DNA of 7,634 nucleotides, taken from positions 1 to 7,634 of the forward strand of contig JASIJX010000481.1 in the NCBI GenBank assembly GCA_030049955.1, written 5' to 3'. Shown piece after piece: positions 5,911-7,634 of this stretch. A program made the translations under genes and the position numbers. The DNA is from Acidobacteriaceae bacterium. GTDB lineage: Bacteria > Acidobacteriota > Terriglobia > Terriglobales > Acidobacteriaceae. The notes below the pieces were generated by a model. It saw only the letters and a list, made by a program, of their open reading frames with translations. It was not told the DNA's origin and searched no databases. The stretch's first letter is position 1. Each line of letters opens with the position of its first letter.

Positions 5911-6085
5911 TAGAATGGGGCGCCGTCCGCTGCCGCCGTATCTTCCGCGTCGTCGTCGATTGGCTTTTCGGGAAAGAATCCGAGTTACGACTGCGTGGCC
6001 AGAACCACTGACTGTTGGGCCGCCAGACTTACCTTTGGTCTTGCAGCTGCCCCGTGCAAAGCAATGATCCCATCCGGGCCGAGAG

Positions 6086-6535
6086 TTAACCGTACGTGAG
6101 GGTAGTGCTTTGTCCCACCTCGATAATGTAACCGTCAGGATCGCGGATGTAGCAGCGAATCTCGCCGTACTTGGGTATTGGCTCCGTGATGAACTTGGCT
6201 CCACGACTTTTCCATAGTTCATAGCACGCCTGAATATCCGCAACTCGGATATTCATAAATCCGCTGATTTTATCTGGGTTGGGGACGCTAAGCGTTACCG
6301 ACGGCTTGTCGGGGGTCGGCCCGCCCCCGACGTTGACAAGGAGCCAGCTATTCGCGATCTGAATGTACCCAGGCGCGCCCTTGTTGTCGCCTCCGCTCAG
6401 AATGCGGCCGCCGAAGACCGTCTCGTAAAAGCGAGCCGATCGGTCGATGTCAGCGACGGTGAGAAAATGTGCGACGGAAAACCCCTCCCGCGGGGGCATC
6501 TCATAGGTCTTCTGTCCGATTTGTACGGAGTTCAT
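6086..6535 (-). CDS. VOC/glyoxalase-family protein
   Basis: A 149-residue single-chain vicinal-oxygen-chelate protein with two beta-alpha-beta-beta-beta modules. Module 1 is VAHFLTVADIDRSARFYETVFGG (21-43) followed by the strands GYIQIANSWLLVNVGG (56-71). Module 2 is FMNIRVADIQACYELWKSRGAKF (93-115), ending in RCYIRDPDGYIIEVGQ (127-142). His23 and Glu139 sit at the usual metal-ligand positions, but the second-module position normally holding His is Met/Asn (94-95), so the metal site may be incomplete and the enzyme need not be a true glyoxalase I. Members include lactoylglutathione lyases, dioxygenases and resistance proteins; the substrate is unknown. The frame is open to 6631, but the ATG at 6535 has GGAGG 5 nt upstream, and the longer form would run back to the promoter. 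It is a single-gene unit with its own promoter and terminator. Confidence 0.9.
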   Translation of the reverse strand: MNSVQIGQKTYEMPPREGFSVAHFLTVADIDRSARFYETVFGGRILSGGDNKGAPGYIQIANSWLLVNVGGGPTPDKPSVTLSVPNPDKISGFMNIRVADIQACYELWKSRGAKFITEPIPKYGEIRCYIRDPDGYIIEVGQSTTLTYG

Positions 6536-6619
6536 CGATGCCTCCATTTCGATAGAGTGTCCGCTGGACGTGAGGCGCTGTGGCTGCAGTGCACACCTGC
6601 TCCTCTCAGCGGCACCTTG

Positions 6620-6648
6620 ATTAAGCCACAAGCGCGGTGACGAGTCAA
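6620..6648 (-). promoter_or_regulatory. Sigma-70-type promoter of the VOC gene
   Basis: On the minus strand TTGACT (plus 6643-6648, 5/6 match to the -35 consensus) is followed after exactly 17 bp by CTTAAT (plus 6620-6625, 4/6 match to the -10). Transcription would begin near 6613, giving a leader of about 78 nt before the ATG at 6535. Acidobacterial promoters need not follow the E. coli consensus closely, so this is a reasoned guess. Confidence 0.45.
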
Positions 6649-6684
6649 TTTTGCGCCGCCTCAGAAAGCGGCCAGTAGTGACAG

Positions 6685-6855
6685 CTACATATCGTCGTCA
6701 TCATCGGTACCTGCGGACAGAGGTTCGATGGCGTCGGGAACGTTCCGTGAATCTGAGTTAACCATCACAGGCAGCGTGTAAGTTTGATGGTCGACGCGCC
6801 GTCTGTTGATTTGAAAAGACGCCAATCCCTCCGGTGATTGAATGACCTCTTCCAA
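6685..6855 (-). CDS. Small hypothetical protein with acidic C-terminal tail
   Basis: A 56-codon frame beginning with TTG at 6855, preceded at 8-nt spacing by GGAGG (plus 6864-6868), one of the best ribosome sites in the window. An in-frame stop lies two codons before the TTG, so no longer version exists. The product begins MEEVIQSPEGLASFQINRRR, continues VDHQTYTLPVMVNSDSRNVP and ends in LSAGTDDDDDM. There is no signal peptide or membrane segment; the middle is strand-like, and the final five Asp followed by Met is unusual. I do not recognise a family. It lies on the same strand as the VOC gene, ending 37 bp before that gene's -35, so it is probably a separate unit. The ribosome site and clean frame argue for a gene; the short length and unremarkable codon bias argue for caution. 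Confidence 0.4.
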   Translation of the reverse strand: MEEVIQSPEGLASFQINRRRVDHQTYTLPVMVNSDSRNVPDAIEPLSAGTDDDDDM

Positions 6856-6971
6856 GGTTCAGCCCTCCGTATCGCGGGAAGTAGTTGCACCGCCGCAAAT
6901 AGGTCTTGACTTCGCAGGCGTTGTGTGACTAACGTAGGACAACCCTGAGTCCGACGCATGCCGAGGGTTCG

Positions 6972-7217
6972 TCAATTTTGAATTAGTAGACTCTCTCCGT
7001 TTGAGAGCTTTTTGCGAGTCTCTTCTTCGTCGAAGATCTCCCCGTTGAGAAGATCAATCTGCAGCGACTCGATTCGCACAACTCCATGCAGCAATGAGTG
7101 CATTTCTAGTGCTCGAACGCTTTTCGCCGTGGAGATCTTTTAGAGACTGCGCTTTGCCCAACCATCGAGCGACCGTCTTACGCTAGAAACTTCCGCGATG
7201 GAACTCGGGCATTCAGC
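6972..7217 (-). pseudogene. Probable decayed small gene with in-frame stop
   Basis: One minus-strand frame reads ECPSSIAEVSSVRRSLDGWA then KRSL, a TAA at 7140-7142, then 55 further codons to a TGA at 6972. The second part (KISTAKSVRALEMHSLL, then HGVVRIESLQIDLLNGEIF, then DEEETRKKLSNGESLLIQN) looks like a real soluble protein. An ATG at 7103 would give a 43-residue product but has no Shine-Dalgarno. The first part has no start codon and is cut off upstream by a stop at 7218-7220. The simplest reading is a gene broken by one nonsense codon and missing its 5' end. No family is recognised, and chance remains possible. Confidence 0.3.
6993..7013 (+). terminator. Weak hairpin plus T5 on the plus strand
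   Basis: CTCTC (6993-6997) and GAGAG (7003-7007) form a 5-bp stem with loop CGTTT, then C and TTTTT (7009-7013). The geometry is right for an intrinsic terminator but the stem is short, and no plus-strand gene ends nearby. It overlaps the decayed minus-strand frame, so it may be chance. Confidence 0.25.
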
Positions 7218-7401
7218 TTATAAGCCACCTCGGCTGTCGGGCACCCTAACGGAATCGGAATGATCTGTGAAGTGTTCGAAGCAGGTTTGATTTGTAGCTG
7301 ACGGCTCGCACATTCAAGGCCGCCGAACGCCAACCGCGGCGAGCTCGCACGACGCCATCGGAGTACCCGCCATCAAGCGGACACTCAAAGGAGAGATGAG
7401 C

Positions 7402-7634
7402 ATGATTGAAGTCCTGAGTAAAGAAAAGGAAACTGATCTCTTGCTTCGCGGGTTCACGCGCCGCAGTTTCTTCCGGTTCGCAGCAATGGTGGCGGGCGCA
7501 TCTGCCATGCCGTTCTACGATGAGCCGGCGATGGCTCAGCTCTCGAAAATTGCCAACGTACCCCCTGGGGCAGTGATGATCAACGCCAACGAGAATCCTC
7601 TGGGCCCTTGTCCGGAAGCAATGGAGGCGGTCCA
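7402..7634 (+). CDS. Tat-exported histidinol-phosphate-aminotransferase-like enzyme (5' part)
   Basis: The first 77 codons of a gene running off the window edge. Residues 19-25 (TRRSFFR) are a good twin-arginine motif, followed by a hydrophobic stretch (26-38) and AMA before Gln46 as a likely cleavage site, so the folded, cofactor-loaded enzyme is probably exported. Immediately after comes MINANENPLGPCPEAMEAV (59-77), the N-terminal signature of HisC-type fold-I aminotransferases, which carry pyridoxal phosphate; the catalytic lysine lies outside the window. ATG 7402 is preferred because AAAGGAG (7387-7393) lies 8 nt upstream; an in-frame ATG at 7396 is only 2 nt from it. HisC itself is cytosolic, so an exported paralogue probably acts on another amino acid or aminophosphonate-like substrate, or on a secondary metabolite. 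Substrate and completeness cannot be judged here. Confidence 0.85.
   Translation, partial: MIEVLSKEKETDLLLRGFTRRSFFRFAAMVAGASAMPFYDEPAMAQLSKIANVPPGAVMINANENPLGPCPEAMEAV

Larger units (their letters stand above)
5446..6085. other. 640-bp gene-poor stretch upstream of the HhH gene
   Basis: This holds the leader of the HhH gene (a TATAAG -10-like box on the minus strand at 5488-5493, without a clear -35), a 7-bp inverted repeat (5558-5580), a small hairpin with an A7 loop (CCAGG/CCTGG, 5715-5736), a bulged hairpin (GCCA-GTGC/GCAC-TGGC, 5806-5826) and the VOC gene's terminator (5881-5910). No open frame here has a convincing start site. The only long one, minus strand 5794-6243, is an out-of-frame extension over the VOC gene. 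Confidence 0.6.
6536..7401. other. 866-bp stretch without a large gene
   Basis: From left to right this holds the VOC leader and promoter, a likely 56-codon small gene (6685-6855), a weak plus-strand hairpin with a T5 run (6993-7013), a probably decayed minus-strand frame (6972-7217) and the leader of the exported aminotransferase. I see no RNA gene or mobile element. About 7220-7386 shows nothing I can name beyond the Shine-Dalgarno that follows it. Confidence 0.5.

Noticed and set aside
5794..6243. 149-codon minus-strand open frame overlapping the VOC gene
   Set aside because: It overlaps the VOC gene out of frame, its sequence is rich in Arg/Ser typical of a shadow frame, it crosses the terminator at 5881-5910, and it has no family features.
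7314..7508. 64-codon minus-strand frame opposite the aminotransferase start
   Set aside because: It is antisense to a Tat signal region with a clear family match and has no ribosome site.

Overview
The window looks like an ordinary chromosomal stretch of a moderately GC-rich, Gram-negative-type soil bacterium. An acidobacterium (Terriglobia-like) is my best guess. This rests on three gene types: a secreted single-domain helix-hairpin-helix protein, a Tat-exported HisC-like aminotransferase, and a bactofilin-like repeat protein fused to a membrane domain. It is an inference from family distribution, not a proof. There are no rRNA, tRNA, CRISPR, transposase or phage genes.

Layout. Positions 1-248 hold no supportable gene. 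A minus-strand NHL/SMP-30-type beta-propeller gene (249-1091) follows a minus-strand LysR regulator (1202-2116, GTG start), with a tandem 13-bp repeat in the gap between them. The LysR gene is divergent from a plus-strand NmrA/SDR-type NAD(P)-binding oxidoreductase (2226-3083). Their shared 109-bp control region holds a TATAC-C-GTATA dyad that overlaps plausible promoter elements of both genes, the usual layout of a LysR regulator and its target. After a 664-bp gene-poor stretch (3084-3747, with an interrupted reading frame and repeats) come two minus-strand envelope genes: a bactofilin-like membrane protein (3748-4986) and, upstream of it, a secreted ComEA-type helix-hairpin-helix protein (5104-5445). 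A second gene-poor stretch (5446-6085) ends in a good minus-strand intrinsic terminator (5881-5910) for the VOC/glyoxalase-family gene (6086-6535), which has a recognisable -35/-10 promoter (6620-6648). The last gene-poor stretch (6536-7401) holds a likely 56-codon small gene with a TTG start and strong Shine-Dalgarno (6685-6855, acidic DDDDD tail) and a probably decayed minus-strand frame (6972-7217). The window closes inside a plus-strand gene (7402 onward) encoding a twin-arginine signal followed by the start of a histidinol-phosphate-aminotransferase-like enzyme.

How the genes relate. The only pair with clear regulatory logic is LysR/NmrA, probably a redox- or electrophile-responsive switch. 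The two envelope genes could be cotranscribed, but nothing in the sequence links their functions. The rest look like independently transcribed housekeeping or accessory genes separated by long gaps. I do not see an obvious new multi-gene system. The items most worth a second look are the small acidic-tailed ORF, the exported HisC-like enzyme, the membrane-fused bactofilin, and the two interrupted frames in the gaps.
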